Source of the DNA: Craspedostauros australis
Lineage: Eukaryota > Bacillariophyta > Bacillariophyceae > Mastogloiales > Achnanthaceae
DNA: 64,000 bases
Direction of reading: 5' to 3'
Assembly: GCA_026770025.1 (NCBI GenBank)
Contig: JAMXDE010000052.1
Span: 62,001 to 126,000, forward strand
Within the stretch, counting starts at the first letter, position 1, and every line of letters begins with the position of its first letter. Below the pieces are notes generated by a model that saw only the letters and a list, made by a program, of their open reading frames with translations, was not told the DNA's origin and ran no database searches. Below, in pieces: positions 27,439 through 37,065 of this stretch. Made by a program: the position numbers and the translations under genes.

Positions 27439-30400
27439 CCAACCAGCAACGAAAGGCAAGCGCATGCAACACCGCAAGGCTGGCGACGACAAAGCCTTCC
27501 GCCCCAACGGATGCAAGAAAGTCAAGAGCGGGAAATCTAACTCTGGAAGATTCCAACCCAAGCACAACATGAACAAGACAGATGCGTTTCAAATCATGCG
27601 CGAGGTCTTGCAGGAGCTCGGAGTGAAACAACTTGCGACTGTGCTGGCCGACTTTCCTCGTTGCGGATTTGTATTGGGGCGCAAATCCGACAAGCAAGTG
27701 TGGAGCAAAGCGAAGAAGATCTTCGCGGTGGCCTCCAATGTGCTGTGGAAAGCGCTGATTCCGGCAATGAACTTGCCAGTTCCTCAGATGGAACAGGTGG
27801 TGGCATTCGTACGCGCGGGGGTAGACTTGCCGCCTATCAAGCTGGCTCCCAACCTCTACACGATTTGCCTCGTCGGCGAGAAGAACATTGCACGCACAGC
27901 AAGGTGCATTCTCTCCATGTCTGCCTCGCCACGCCAATGTACTAACCTCCTCTCGCGACACAAGAGCGAACTTCCTGACAATCAGCGTCTTCGCCTCTTG
28001 CCAGAGCAATACACCATCACTCAGGGCCAGCTCCTCACTCTGCGCAACTACTATGAGCTCTTGCGCGAGGGCAATGTGCTTGGTGCTGCTGTTCACGACT
28101 ATCGCGTCAGTGCATACAGCTTGGCCGGTGTGGTCTCCTTCATCAGCAACACAACCACATACAAGGCAGGCCTTTGTCACAACATCAAGTGGGGAGGGGT
28201 GATATTTGAAAACGTGCCAGTATTCGAACGTGGCGGAACGAGCGTAGACGAGCTGTTCCACATGTACAAGACTACGACGAACAATCCAGTTGGCGAGCCA
28301 GCATTCCGAGCAATGACAGGCCTGCTCACACGCAGAGGCAAAGTTATTACTGGTCTCTCCTCTTTTGAAAACTACTTCTGGATGGCAACAAAGACGCTGA
28401 AGGAGATGCTCGTGCACTTGAATACCCTACTTGAGGATTCGTTCAACGGTGATGACGGACACGACGACCTAACTGTGGAGTATATTCAAACCTGTGAGAC
28501 ATTGTTGCGCGATCTGGACCTTATGATCACATTCCTCAAGTGGGAGTATACCGCGTCGCACATGCGGATCAAGTGCGAAGAAGACCCGATGCACTGCGCT
28601 CATTTCGCCCTTCGCAAGGATTCAACAATGAAGCAGGCTAAGTCTACACTTGGCACCGAAAACACAACAGCGCCTGCCAGCACCAACACGACATGCACTG
28701 GCATTGATCCTCCTACAGCAACCACAGAGTGTGATGCCAACGCCCTTCCTCTCATTGCTTACGATCAACAAGGCAAAGTATGCAACAGATGTGGACAAGT
28801 GATGCGATTCATGGATGATCGCATCGCACCATTCATCGAGACGCTCAAGGGCAATCATCTAAGCAACCACGCAGATGAACTACACACGATGCTGGAAGCG
28901 GTACCGGGCTTCAACAACGAGATCACTGCGTACATGGCACACCGAGTTCGAGCAAAGGTTCAATTCGATCAGATGAACAAGTACAAGGCCAAGATCAACA
29001 ACAACGATAAGTGCGCCTATGTCGTCATCGACCATAAGCAGAAGATTCTGCCAACAGCACAAGGAGAATCGCAGACAGAGTACTGGGGCAAGAAGGGCAT
29101 GTCGCTGCTTGGTGTCATGATTGTCACTTGCAAAAATGATGAATTCACCTATCGCTTTGTGGACATAATTGTTCATGGCCGTCCCACCCAAGACACGCTT
29201 CAAGTTGGAGGACTACTCAAAATCATCCAGAAGAAGGTACGCGATCTCCTGCCATCAGTGACAGAAATTATCCTGCAGTCGGACAACGCGGGCTGCTTCG
29301 CCAGCCATGAGCACATCGCGCTTGTCTCATCACGGATTAACAAGGACGCGGCAGCCAAAGGGCTTCCCCAATTCATCATTTGGATCTACACAGAAGCCCA
29401 AACCGGCAAAGGGCGAATCGACACTCACTTCGCCTACATCACTATCGTACTACGATCCTACGTGCAAAGCGGTGGCAAAATTCAAACCGAACATGAGATC
29501 TTCGACGCATTGCAAATGGGAAATATCAGAGGCACTACAACTGTCTTGGTTGATGCGTCGGGTTTGGAAGGTCGCTGTGTGATGCACAAGACGAATTCAC
29601 GCATGAGGTTCCGCGCAAAAGGCATGAATGTGCGATCAACTCACGAGGTCCAGCACGGAAACGGCTACGCAGACTTGCTTGCGGCTTCAAATGGCACTGC
29701 TCCAGTACGTGTGGAGGAAGCCGAATGGGATGACTACAACATCATGAATTCTGACGTTCCTATCATGATAGAACACCAGTCCACACAAGAGCCACTCGCA
29801 GCAACATCACCGAGGAAGGAGAAAAATACTCTCAGGTTTGCGAAGAGTGCCACCGAAAGCAAGGCACTGACGTACCTCGAAGCAATCAACATGGCAGCCT
29901 TGGAGACCCCTGATGTAAGTACTGTGCTACAGGACACCACAGCAACAACAGAACACCCGCGATTGGCTGAACCTGGCTGGGCTGCAAAAGCTGTACGACG
30001 AAACGAGCCCATTCGCCCCTACCTTGTGAACGTGCTGGAAGAGGTTTGCAGAGTGGCACGCGCGGATCCGAAGAACAGGCCAACGGAGTACGAGGGATAC
30101 CGGCGGTGCATGGAGACCACGGAAATGAAGACTGACTGGTATGCACGGGTACACGTGAACCCAATGCGAGTGAAGCAGTACATGTCCGCTTCATATCAGC
30201 GCACGAAACCGAAGCCCGCGAACATCCGTACCCCGGAAAGTACAATCAAACGAAACGCAACGAACGCAACGAACGCAACGAACACGTCGAACACAAAAAT
30301 TCCCCCACTCCCAACGAACGCAAACAATGCTGATGCAGGAATCGTGCCTGCACAACAAACAAGATCAGAAGAGGAAGAAATCGCGCTGCGACAAGAAGAA

Positions 30401-30538
30401 AACGAAGCCTCGGAGCGAATTGCGTGCGAGACACACACGATGAAGGAAAATACGGAATCTCCTGACTTGGTGGAACAAAATGTGAGGACACAATTGTTGG
30501 AACGTGTCAGAGCCGCAATGGAGGGACTAAAAAACTAA
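27314..30538 (+). CDS. putative DDE-type transposase (1074 codons)
   Basis: A long open frame inside the terminal inverted repeats. The N-terminal ~75 residues are basic, and MNKTDAFQIMREVLQELGV near residue 86 is a possible alternative start. The middle (100-450) is helical and unrecognised. A lone Cys-x2-Cys (VCNRCGQ) lies near residue 492. The proposed catalytic core is Asp573 (YVVIDHKQK), Asp657 (LQSDNAGCF) and Glu694 (IYTEAQTGKG), with Asp703 (RIDTHFA) as an alternative third acid. The Asp-Glu spacing is 37. Ser-Asp-Asn-Ala-Gly-Cys plus Glu-(Pro/Ala)-Gln-x-Gly-Lys motifs occur in poorly characterised eukaryotic transposase-like proteins, as far as I recall. The C terminus is Asn/Thr- and Glu-rich. 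It presumably cuts and inserts this element. The frame is intact, so the element may be active. Confidence 0.75.
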   Translation: MTPPRSQCRPLDRAPTPGQKCRSKSASRLLELSPHCLPAPTSQPATKGKRMQHRKAGDDKAFRPNGCKKVKSGKSNSGRFQPKHNMNKTDAFQIMREVLQELGVKQLATVLADFPRCGFVLGRKSDKQVWSKAKKIFAVASNVLWKALIPAMNLPVPQMEQVVAFVRAGVDLPPIKLAPNLYTICLVGEKNIARTARCILSMSASPRQCTNLLSRHKSELPDNQRLRLLPEQYTITQGQLLTLRNYYELLREGNVLGAAVHDYRVSAYSLAGVVSFISNTTTYKAGLCHNIKWGGVIFENVPVFERGGTSVDELFHMYKTTTNNPVGEPAFRAMTGLLTRRGKVITGLSSFENYFWMATKTLKEMLVHLNTLLEDSFNGDDGHDDLTVEYIQTCETLLRDLDLMITFLKWEYTASHMRIKCEEDPMHCAHFALRKDSTMKQAKSTLGTENTTAPASTNTTCTGIDPPTATTECDANALPLIAYDQQGKVCNRCGQVMRFMDDRIAPFIETLKGNHLSNHADELHTMLEAVPGFNNEITAYMAHRVRAKVQFDQMNKYKAKINNNDKCAYVVIDHKQKILPTAQGESQTEYWGKKGMSLLGVMIVTCKNDEFTYRFVDIIVHGRPTQDTLQVGGLLKIIQKKVRDLLPSVTEIILQSDNAGCFASHEHIALVSSRINKDAAAKGLPQFIIWIYTEAQTGKGRIDTHFAYITIVLRSYVQSGGKIQTEHEIFDALQMGNIRGTTTVLVDASGLEGRCVMHKTNSRMRFRAKGMNVRSTHEVQHGNGYADLLAASNGTAPVRVEEAEWDDYNIMNSDVPIMIEHQSTQEPLAATSPRKEKNTLRFAKSATESKALTYLEAINMAALETPDVSTVLQDTTATTEHPRLAEPGWAAKAVRRNEPIRPYLVNVLEEVCRVARADPKNRPTEYEGYRRCMETTEMKTDWYARVHVNPMRVKQYMSASYQRTKPKPANIRTPESTIKRNATNATNATNTSNTKIPPLPTNANNADAGIVPAQQTRSEEEEIALRQEENEASERIACETHTMKENTESPDLVEQNVRTQLLERVRAAMEGLKN

Positions 30539-30661
30539 ATTAGCCCTGCAATTGACATCGATAATTTGTCTTTTGGCGACACGAATCAAGGCACCAAGAC
30601 ACCGAATCTGGCCGTAGTGCGCTAGTCGTGTCTAGATGAGCGCAAAATCGAGGTGTCCATA

Positions 30662-30811
30662 AAAATTAAAATAAGACATTAAATCAAAATCGGCGTCCAC
30701 TATGATTCTTATATTTTTTTCTAGTTTATTAATAGGTGGGTGTCTGGGTCGAAAGCCCCGTATCTTCCCACCCCCTCAGGACCGACTGCAGGTCCCGTCA
30801 CTCAAGTGGGT
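30662..30811 (-). repeat. right terminal inverted repeat of the transposon
   Basis: Reverse complement of the left repeat at 26371-26520. It is followed immediately by the target duplication CATAGG at 30812-30817. Confidence 0.92.
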
Positions 30812-31594
30812 CATAGGAGTCTTGCATTCCACTCAACCAGTCCCACAGGACAGTCATAGTTGTACCCATGACTGAATGGACCGCGATTGCAGAAGAGCCG
30901 GCATCGCAACGTCAAATTGTCGCCGTTAACCGTCAGTGAACTCAACGGAGACAAGCGGTCGAACACTCCGCAAAACGATGACCGAACAACAGGATTTGTG
31001 CGAAGTTTGTCTGAGAAATCCCACTCGGCAAGTCTATGTGTAACACACGTATCGTCGCCAGTACTTGGCATGCCGCTATCAAATCCTCGGACATCAACTT
31101 GTTCTCGCGCGCAAGAAACAAACCTCATCTCCGTTGAAATCTGCCCGCCAACGGCGATACACGACCAATCTCACAACAAACAACCACGCAAAATGCCGTC
31201 ACAAGCGCACAACACGTTCGTTGCGGGGAGGTGCGCACTGGCGATGCTCCGGCTTGTTTCAGGCACATCCATGGAAGCAAAGACGACAGATTGTGAGGTG
31301 TGACCGCTGTGCTGCAACGATGCATGCTCGACTCAGTCGTCATACCGCAACTGGGGCTTTCCGTCCGATCAGAGCAAAGCCCGCAGACGAAGAGCTGCTC
31401 TGCGACTACGTACGGTCATAGGAGTGACGACATCCTCGACACGAGTTGTCGTACAGTGATGCGCAGAGAGACCATGCTCTCTCTCTCTCTTTCTCTACCA
31501 CAAACGAACATCGGAATTGATGAGAGATACAAATGCTATGACTTCCAATGGAGAAAGGGAGTTTACCCTACGATCCACGCTGTGCGATGACTTG
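30812..31594. other. intergenic spacer 3' of Cys-rich gene A
   Basis: This matches 60477-61262 in copy B. A plus-strand frame beginning MQKSRHRN is shared by the two copies but diverges by a frameshift near 31230, so I do not call it a gene. A (CT)n microsatellite lies near 31478-31496. It probably contains the 3' end signals of the gene at 31595. Confidence 0.45.
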
Positions 31595-34072
31595 TCATCT
31601 ATAGTAGTACGCGTAACAGGCAGAATCGCCGATGCAGGCTCCGTCAGCCACGGGATCAAAATTGAGATAGCATGCCCTGGTACCAAGGCAAGCTCCATTG
31701 CCAACTTCGCCGCTGTTGAAGTCGCACGCTTGGTACATTTTGCACGAATCCGCCCCGATCTCGCCCTCGTTGGAGTGGCAAGCTTGCTCTCCGATGCAAG
31801 ACCTGGCGTTGACGAATCCTGTGTTGAAAGCGCAGGCTTGTGTTCCTTCGCAAGAGTTTTCGGCAATGTTCCCGCTGTTGCTCTCACAAGCGCTCTTGCC
31901 CACGCAGGAGTCTTGGTGGACGCCGCCGGTATTCAAATAGCAAGCCTCGTCTCCGTTGCAACCGGACGATCCGACATCGCCGATGTTTCTGTAGCAAGCT
32001 CGTTGTCCTTGACATGACCCCGCTTCGATGTAACCGTAGTTCTCGTAGCAAGCTTCTAGTCCAATGCAGGAATCCTCGCTGATCTCGCCGTTGTTGTTTT
32101 GGCAAGCGCTCTTGCCATGACAGGAGTCTTGGCCAATGTAACCAACATTCTCGTAACAAGCGCGGGTACCGTTGCACGCGTTCGATGCGACATACTCAGA
32201 GTTCTCGTAGCAGGCTTCTTCTCCAATGCAAGAGTAGTTGCCAACGTCACCTTCATTCTGTTTGCATGCGTTTTCCAGCTGGCAGGAACCTTGACCGACG
32301 GCACCGCGATTCTCGTAGCAAGCACCGTCCCCGTTGCACGCGTACGATGCGACGGTCGCGGAGTTGCCGTTGCAGGCTCCCTCTCCAATGCAGGAGTCCT
32401 TCGTAATGTTCCCGCTGTTGCCTTTGCAAGCGTTCTGAAGATGGCAGGAGCCTTCACCAATGTTGCCATAATTTGAAGAGCAAGAGCGTTCACCAATGCA
32501 TGCGCTAGAAGTGACGGCTCCGTCGTTGAAGTAGCATGCGTAATTGCCGAAGCACGATCCTTCGTCCACATCGGCGGAATTGTACGAACAGGCATCCGTG
32601 CCAATACAGGAGCCGTCACTGACATTCGCGGAGTTGCCGAAACACGCCGCCGGATTGATACATGAGCCACTACCAACGTTGCCACCGTTATCATAGCAAG
32701 CGATGATTCCGGAGCAAGAACCCTTGCCGATGACCTCCTTGTTGTACCCGCATGCATACCTACCATTGCAAGCGTCATCGGCGACAGTGCCAGAGTTCCG
32801 GTAGCAAGCCTTTTCTCCAATGCAAGAACCCTTGCCGATGGCTCCCTTGTTGGACATGCATGCTTCAGTACCATTGCAAGCGTCATCGGCGACAGGGCCA
32901 GAGTTCTCGTAGCAAGCCTTGTGTCCGAAGCAAGAACCCTTGCCGATGACCTCCTTGTTGTACCCGCATGCATCTTTACCGTTGCAAGCGTCATCGGCGA
33001 CAGTGCCAGAGTTCCCGTCGCAAGCTTTGTCTCCGAAGCAAGAACCCTTGCCGATGGCTCCTTTGTTGTACGTGCACGTAGCATTACCATTGCAAGCGTC
33101 GTCGGCGATAGTGCCAGAGTTCTCGTAGCAAGCTTCGTCACCATTGCAAGCGTCAACGGCGACAGTGCCAGAGTTGTGGTAGCAAGCTTCGTCACCATTG
33201 CAAGCGTCATCGGCGACAGTGCCAGAGTTCTGGTAGCAAGCAGCCTCGCCGTTGCAAGCACGGGAGGGCACAGACACAGCGGTGTACTGGCAGGCTCTGT
33301 CACCATTGCAAGAGTAGGAGGCAATCTGGATGGTCGTCGTGATGCTGGGATTGAAGAAGCAAGCTTGCTCGCCATTGCAGGAGTCGGGGCAAACGGTCAC
33401 AGAGCTCCCACTGCTCCAAGAGCATGCAGGGGATGTGGCGTTGACCGAAGCTTCGCAACAGCTGGCATCCTCGGCCGCGCACTTGGCAGTGACGGCTTCG
33501 GCTGTTCCAGTGAAGCACGGCTCGAGCACCTCGGGGGGCTTGGTCGATTTCGAGGACTTGGAGGACTTCGCCGATTTGGCCGATTTGGCGGATTTCGAGG
33601 ACTTGAGCTGACGACTGTTGGCGTCGTGAGTCTCGTCTGTCTCCATTCCAACAGACAGAGAGCTGTGCTCGTGCGATGCGTGCTCATCCTCATCGTTGGA
33701 CGCATCTTGGGCTTGAAGGCGACCGAGATCGGCGTACTCGTCCTTGATGTTGGTGGAGATGGAAGGACGTGGACGGTGGGTGCTGTCTGCGACCTTGTTT
33801 GTTGTGGTCTCGACCTTTTCATCATGAGAGTGCAGGTGAGAGAGCAAGTGAGAGTGCAGGCGAGAATGCGATTGCGAGTTTGGCACGTTGGCATCCTTCC
33901 TCTTGTCGTTGGCTGTCAACTCCAGGAGCTTCGCCTTGGCGGCGTTGGCATTGGCGTCGATTTTGTCATCTGCGACTGCCTTCTTGTTGGTGTTCAGCAC
34001 CGCGTCGACGCCGTTGGAGACGAGGCTCTGAGCCACGACGAGAGCGAGGATGTCTTTCTTGATGATCGGCAT
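31595..34072 (-). CDS. Cys-rich repeat protein with Ser/Lys cluster, copy A (825 aa)
   Basis: The start MPIIKKDILALVVAQSLVSNG has a short hydrophobic run that could be a weak signal peptide; it is conserved in copy B. Residues 60-110 are His/Ser-rich. A Ser-Lys-Ala cluster (KSSKSAKSAKSAKSSKSSK) lies near 155-175 and recalls silaffin-type lysine spacing. From about residue 205 the protein is an array of roughly 30 units of ~18 residues with consensus (D/G)-x-C-x-G-x-x-A-C-x-x-N-x-G-x-(I/V). Each unit has two Cys four residues apart, suggesting a disulfide-stabilised repetitive rod, probably extracellular or in a vesicle. Such repeats are frequent in diatom genomes, and a cell-wall or surface role is inference. 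Alternative-frame ORFs inside the array are shadows of the repeat. Confidence 0.85.
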   Translation of the reverse strand: MPIIKKDILALVVAQSLVSNGVDAVLNTNKKAVADDKIDANANAAKAKLLELTANDKRKDANVPNSQSHSRLHSHLLSHLHSHDEKVETTTNKVADSTHRPRPSISTNIKDEYADLGRLQAQDASNDEDEHASHEHSSLSVGMETDETHDANSRQLKSSKSAKSAKSAKSSKSSKSTKPPEVLEPCFTGTAEAVTAKCAAEDASCCEASVNATSPACSWSSGSSVTVCPDSCNGEQACFFNPSITTTIQIASYSCNGDRACQYTAVSVPSRACNGEAACYQNSGTVADDACNGDEACYHNSGTVAVDACNGDEACYENSGTIADDACNGNATCTYNKGAIGKGSCFGDKACDGNSGTVADDACNGKDACGYNKEVIGKGSCFGHKACYENSGPVADDACNGTEACMSNKGAIGKGSCIGEKACYRNSGTVADDACNGRYACGYNKEVIGKGSCSGIIACYDNGGNVGSGSCINPAACFGNSANVSDGSCIGTDACSYNSADVDEGSCFGNYACYFNDGAVTSSACIGERSCSSNYGNIGEGSCHLQNACKGNSGNITKDSCIGEGACNGNSATVASYACNGDGACYENRGAVGQGSCQLENACKQNEGDVGNYSCIGEEACYENSEYVASNACNGTRACYENVGYIGQDSCHGKSACQNNNGEISEDSCIGLEACYENYGYIEAGSCQGQRACYRNIGDVGSSGCNGDEACYLNTGGVHQDSCVGKSACESNSGNIAENSCEGTQACAFNTGFVNARSCIGEQACHSNEGEIGADSCKMYQACDFNSGEVGNGACLGTRACYLNFDPVADGACIGDSACYAYYYR

Positions 34073-35850
34073 GGTTGTTGGTGCGTGTTGGTGCGAATTG
34101 GTGCGAATGCGTGTCTGTGTCTGTGTCTGTGTTGCTTTGTTGTGCCGAATTATGAGAACAGCAGCATTCAGGGGATGCAGGGTGCAAGGAAGAGATGGAT
34201 CCAGTTGTCGTTATCCGTGTGTATCAAAGCTCGTGCATACGACAACTCTGCTCCACAGTGGCTGGCTTGTGTGTTTGTTGCCTTGTTTGCCTGTGTATCG
34301 GTGTGCAGAGGCATCGCCAAACTTCTCTGTCTGCTTCTTGTTTCTGGACAAAAGAGAAACGAGCGATGGCAAGCAGTTGTCCTGACACAAGCGAGTGCCT
34401 CTTCGACGAAATCACCAACTTCGTCACCTCCAATTGCGGCCAGCAGGCGCCGAACAGCCAGGATTGAGCGGCCAACGGAGAGGTTGGTGGGACTTCATTG
34501 CCTCAACAGGAACTGAAAGTTTCGCGTGAAGATCTCCACGTGAACTGTCTGTGCAGATCTCCAAGTGAACCCTCTGAGCAGATCTCCAAGTGAACCCTCT
34601 GAGCAGATCTCACAGACATGTTCACCTCACATTTTCCGCGGTGTTCGCTGGCCGACACATCTTCCGCTTTGGAGAATTGTCACTGGGCCACTACTTCTGG
34701 ACATTTATGACCCCATTCAGGATACGATAGTATACAAATGCGGATTTTTAATATTTTTACTTAAACCATCCTATTATGTTGTAGATAGTATATGGGTTAA
34801 GTTACAAGCTTCTGGGCCTTGTAGTTAAAAAGTTTATATTTTTCGCATCAGTCTACGACTAAACACGTGAGGCATGCGAACGTAGAGGGGCAACTTGGAT
34901 TCGAAATTCTCAGTCGTGCTTCGACCAATGTCCAGTCGTGTCCTTCGTCGACACACTCACATTTCGCGTGGGTGAGGCGGGTTGTTGCGAAACAATGTCG
35001 AGGATTGGGCAGTGGCAGTAGGCATGCTGAAGTTGCTGCTTTATCTGGGCTGTGGATCAGTTGTCGAGATCCAGAGTTGTGGGTTGGTGTGTAATCCAAA
35101 GCCTGACCCCCACCAAGACTGTCACACTGCCTCGTTTTCGGTTCTGCCACCGTTCATGGCCCAAGAGGTTGAGCTTCGTCCATGTCCCATTAAGCACACA
35201 TTGCCTTCCCTCCATGTACCCACTCAATTGTACAGCCTCGTCCTTGCTTCAGGTCTATTCCCTGCCTGTGTGCTTGGACCTCCTCTCTGCTGGTCGTCGC
35301 GAACAGTCATTGTTGGCTTCTGGCTGTTGATCATCTGCTCTCCTCTCAACTTCTTGTTTCAGTGTCAGTGAACCTGCAAGCACTCACATCACAACACCAG
35401 AAACAATAAGTAAAACCACTGCTGCCACCAGTCTCTTTCCACACCATGCCAACGGCTCAGTAGATGGCCATGGCGTCCCATGTCCATGGAAGCAAAGCAG
35501 GTTCAGCAGGACTTTGTATTTACAAACAAACCTAAGTGTTCAATAACATATATTTTACATACCAAAGGATAAGTCACTGCGCTTCATTGCATTATATATA
35601 ACCCATGGATTAAGCTTATTAGTGTGTGCCCAGCCTGCGCCGTAGACTTTTTTCTGCCACCCGCTTTTATCTCATGTAGGGCACGAGGCAGAACGGCTAT
35701 CAAGTCAATATGTATGCATGCTCAGGGGATCACGACGGCCTCCACCTATCCTGCTCTCCACTATTCGTGGCTCTCTGGTAATATGTAAGGTGTATGTATT
35801 TGTGTACTCATGCAGGGAAATCCAGGGACAGCCTCGTTCACGATGGCCAG
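34073..35850. other. spacer upstream of Cys-rich gene A and left flank of degenerate retroelement
   Basis: The first ~360 bases match copy B and include a (TGTGTC)n microsatellite near 34112-34135, probably in the promoter or leader region. A 25-bp tandem repeat lies at 34530-34612. Beyond about 34640 the sequence is AT-richer and unrecognised. Frames near 34848-35380 are short and unsupported. Confidence 0.4.
34530..34612. repeat. 25-bp tandem repeat, three copies plus a partial
   Basis: The unit AGATCTCCAAGTGAACCCTC plus TGAGC is present in two exact copies (34555-34579 and 34580-34604). A diverged copy precedes them (34530-34554) and eight bases of a fourth follow. Confidence 0.85.
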
Positions 35851-36438
35851 CTACCGCCATCGGCGGAGCCAAGTTCGGACTTCAACAGGAACTTTATTGC
35901 CTGGTATCTGCAGCACTCGGTGCACTTGTCCAAACCATATTGCGACCGTTCCCATAGCTGTGGCTCCTTTGCCTGACAGCTGTAGTCGGGCCCACATAGC
36001 CATGCTTGCCCCTCGTAGTTGCGCTGCGTCTTGCAGGGTTGAGCTGTAGTCTCGCAACACCTGCCTCAGGTGAGCCTCTGGCCCCTCATCAGTGCGATGC
36101 ATTTCCTGATTGTGTTGGTGCCAATGCTCCCATGCCACCTTCCAGAGCTTGCGCACGATCCGTGCCGCCCACCTTGCTGTGGACAGCCTGCGACCGATTT
36201 GCGCATAGTACTGCTCCTGTAACTCGGTCCATGACCCCACGATCACGCCCATGACCAGCCAATCCCATCCTGCCTCCTGTTGATTGTCCATCAGCTTTGC
36301 CTCAGCCCAGTTTGCGCATATGCGTCCAACAGGTCCCAGCCCTCTCAACACTTGCTTGACATTGCTCAACCGTATTTTCGCAATGGCAGGATGAGTCGGC
36401 ATCTTCCATATCGTGATCCTCAGCCGTTTCCGCTGCAC
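35851..36438 (-). pseudogene. retroelement C-terminal region fragment (195 codons)
   Basis: A Trp- and Arg-rich frame (WEHWHQHNQEMHRTDEGPE, near residues 110-125) of the kind found downstream of RNase H in some retroelement polyproteins. The assignment rests on position and style; there is no recognised domain. It ends at 35851 and may be close to the element's 3' end. Confidence 0.4.
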
Positions 36439-37065
36439 TTACCAAAATGCCATCGATTCCAGTGAGCAGCAGACCCAGAAGTGGCCATGAGTTTCCATCT
36501 TGCCACACCTGGGGCAGCTGTCACTCGTCCTTGCCTTCTACCAAACCATCTGCATTCCCACAGCCACCTCCTGTATTGTGAGCTCCATGGTGAGCACCCT
36601 CTGTGTATTGGTGAGCTTGCCTGCCACCCGTCGTTGCACGCTTTTGTTGGCATCACCACCGATCACCTTCATGCCTCGCTCCCACCTGACCCTCGCCATG
36701 TCCGCCTCCACCACATCTCCAACGACACTGGCATACATGATGCTCGACCTGCGAACGCCTTGTCTTGCAATGTGCCACGATCACGTCCCTGTGTTCTGGT
36801 GAGAGCTCCACGCATCGCCCTCTTCGAGCATTCGTCATCGCTGTAATGCGATCCGGTCCGTAATGACATCCATATGCTCCCACACATCAAGTTCGTCAGG
36901 CTTCTTGTGCTCGGCCTGATGCCCACGCACATGTCATCCCACAAATGTTGTACCTAACTGGCTTCGGACCCTCATGGCAGCCACCATCATGTCGTGACCA
37001 GGACTTGCCAGATCCGGTTCATGTATCCACTCCAGCGCCTTCAGGGCTTACAGGTTGTCACAGCT

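Larger units (their letters stand above)
26371..30811 (+). mobile_element. TIR DNA transposon with an unusual DDE transposase (4441 bp)
   Basis: Near-perfect terminal inverted repeats of about 150 bp (26371-26520 and 30662-30811) begin ACCCACTTGAGTGACGGG. The first 55 bp are identical and about 8 mismatches follow. The element is flanked by a 6-bp duplication, CATAGG, at 26365-26370 and 30812-30817. The paralogous locus in copy B (around 60470-60480) reads straight through without the element, which proves a discrete insertion. Inside are a 161-codon frame and an overlapping 1074-codon transposase-like frame. The family is uncertain; the 6-bp duplication and D-D-37-E spacing do not let me assign it with confidence. 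Confidence 0.9.
24422..34436. repeat. segmental duplication, copy A
   Basis: From 24422 the sequence matches copy B starting at 46698, through the giant gene start, its upstream spacer and the Cys-rich repeat gene. The base equivalent to the window end (64000) is 34436. Copy A contains the TIR transposon that copy B lacks. Copy B contains Copia 2, which copy A lacks. Confidence 0.88.

Noticed and set aside
26371-30811. Assignment of the transposon to IS3EU or another 6-bp-duplication superfamily
   Set aside because: The duplication length fits, but I could not match the transposase motifs to that family from memory; a profile search would be needed.
32056-33375. 439-codon minus-strand frame overlapping the Cys-rich gene (and its equivalent at 61589-62923)
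   Set aside because: It is a shifted reading of the periodic Cys-repeat DNA; the Thr/Leu/Ala-rich translation has no Cys pattern and simply mirrors the array.
31595-34072. Possible CRISPR-like or satellite array, because DNA repeats recur at about 54-bp spacing
   Set aside because: The repeats are diverged, in frame and encode the Cys-Gly units; there are no unique spacers.
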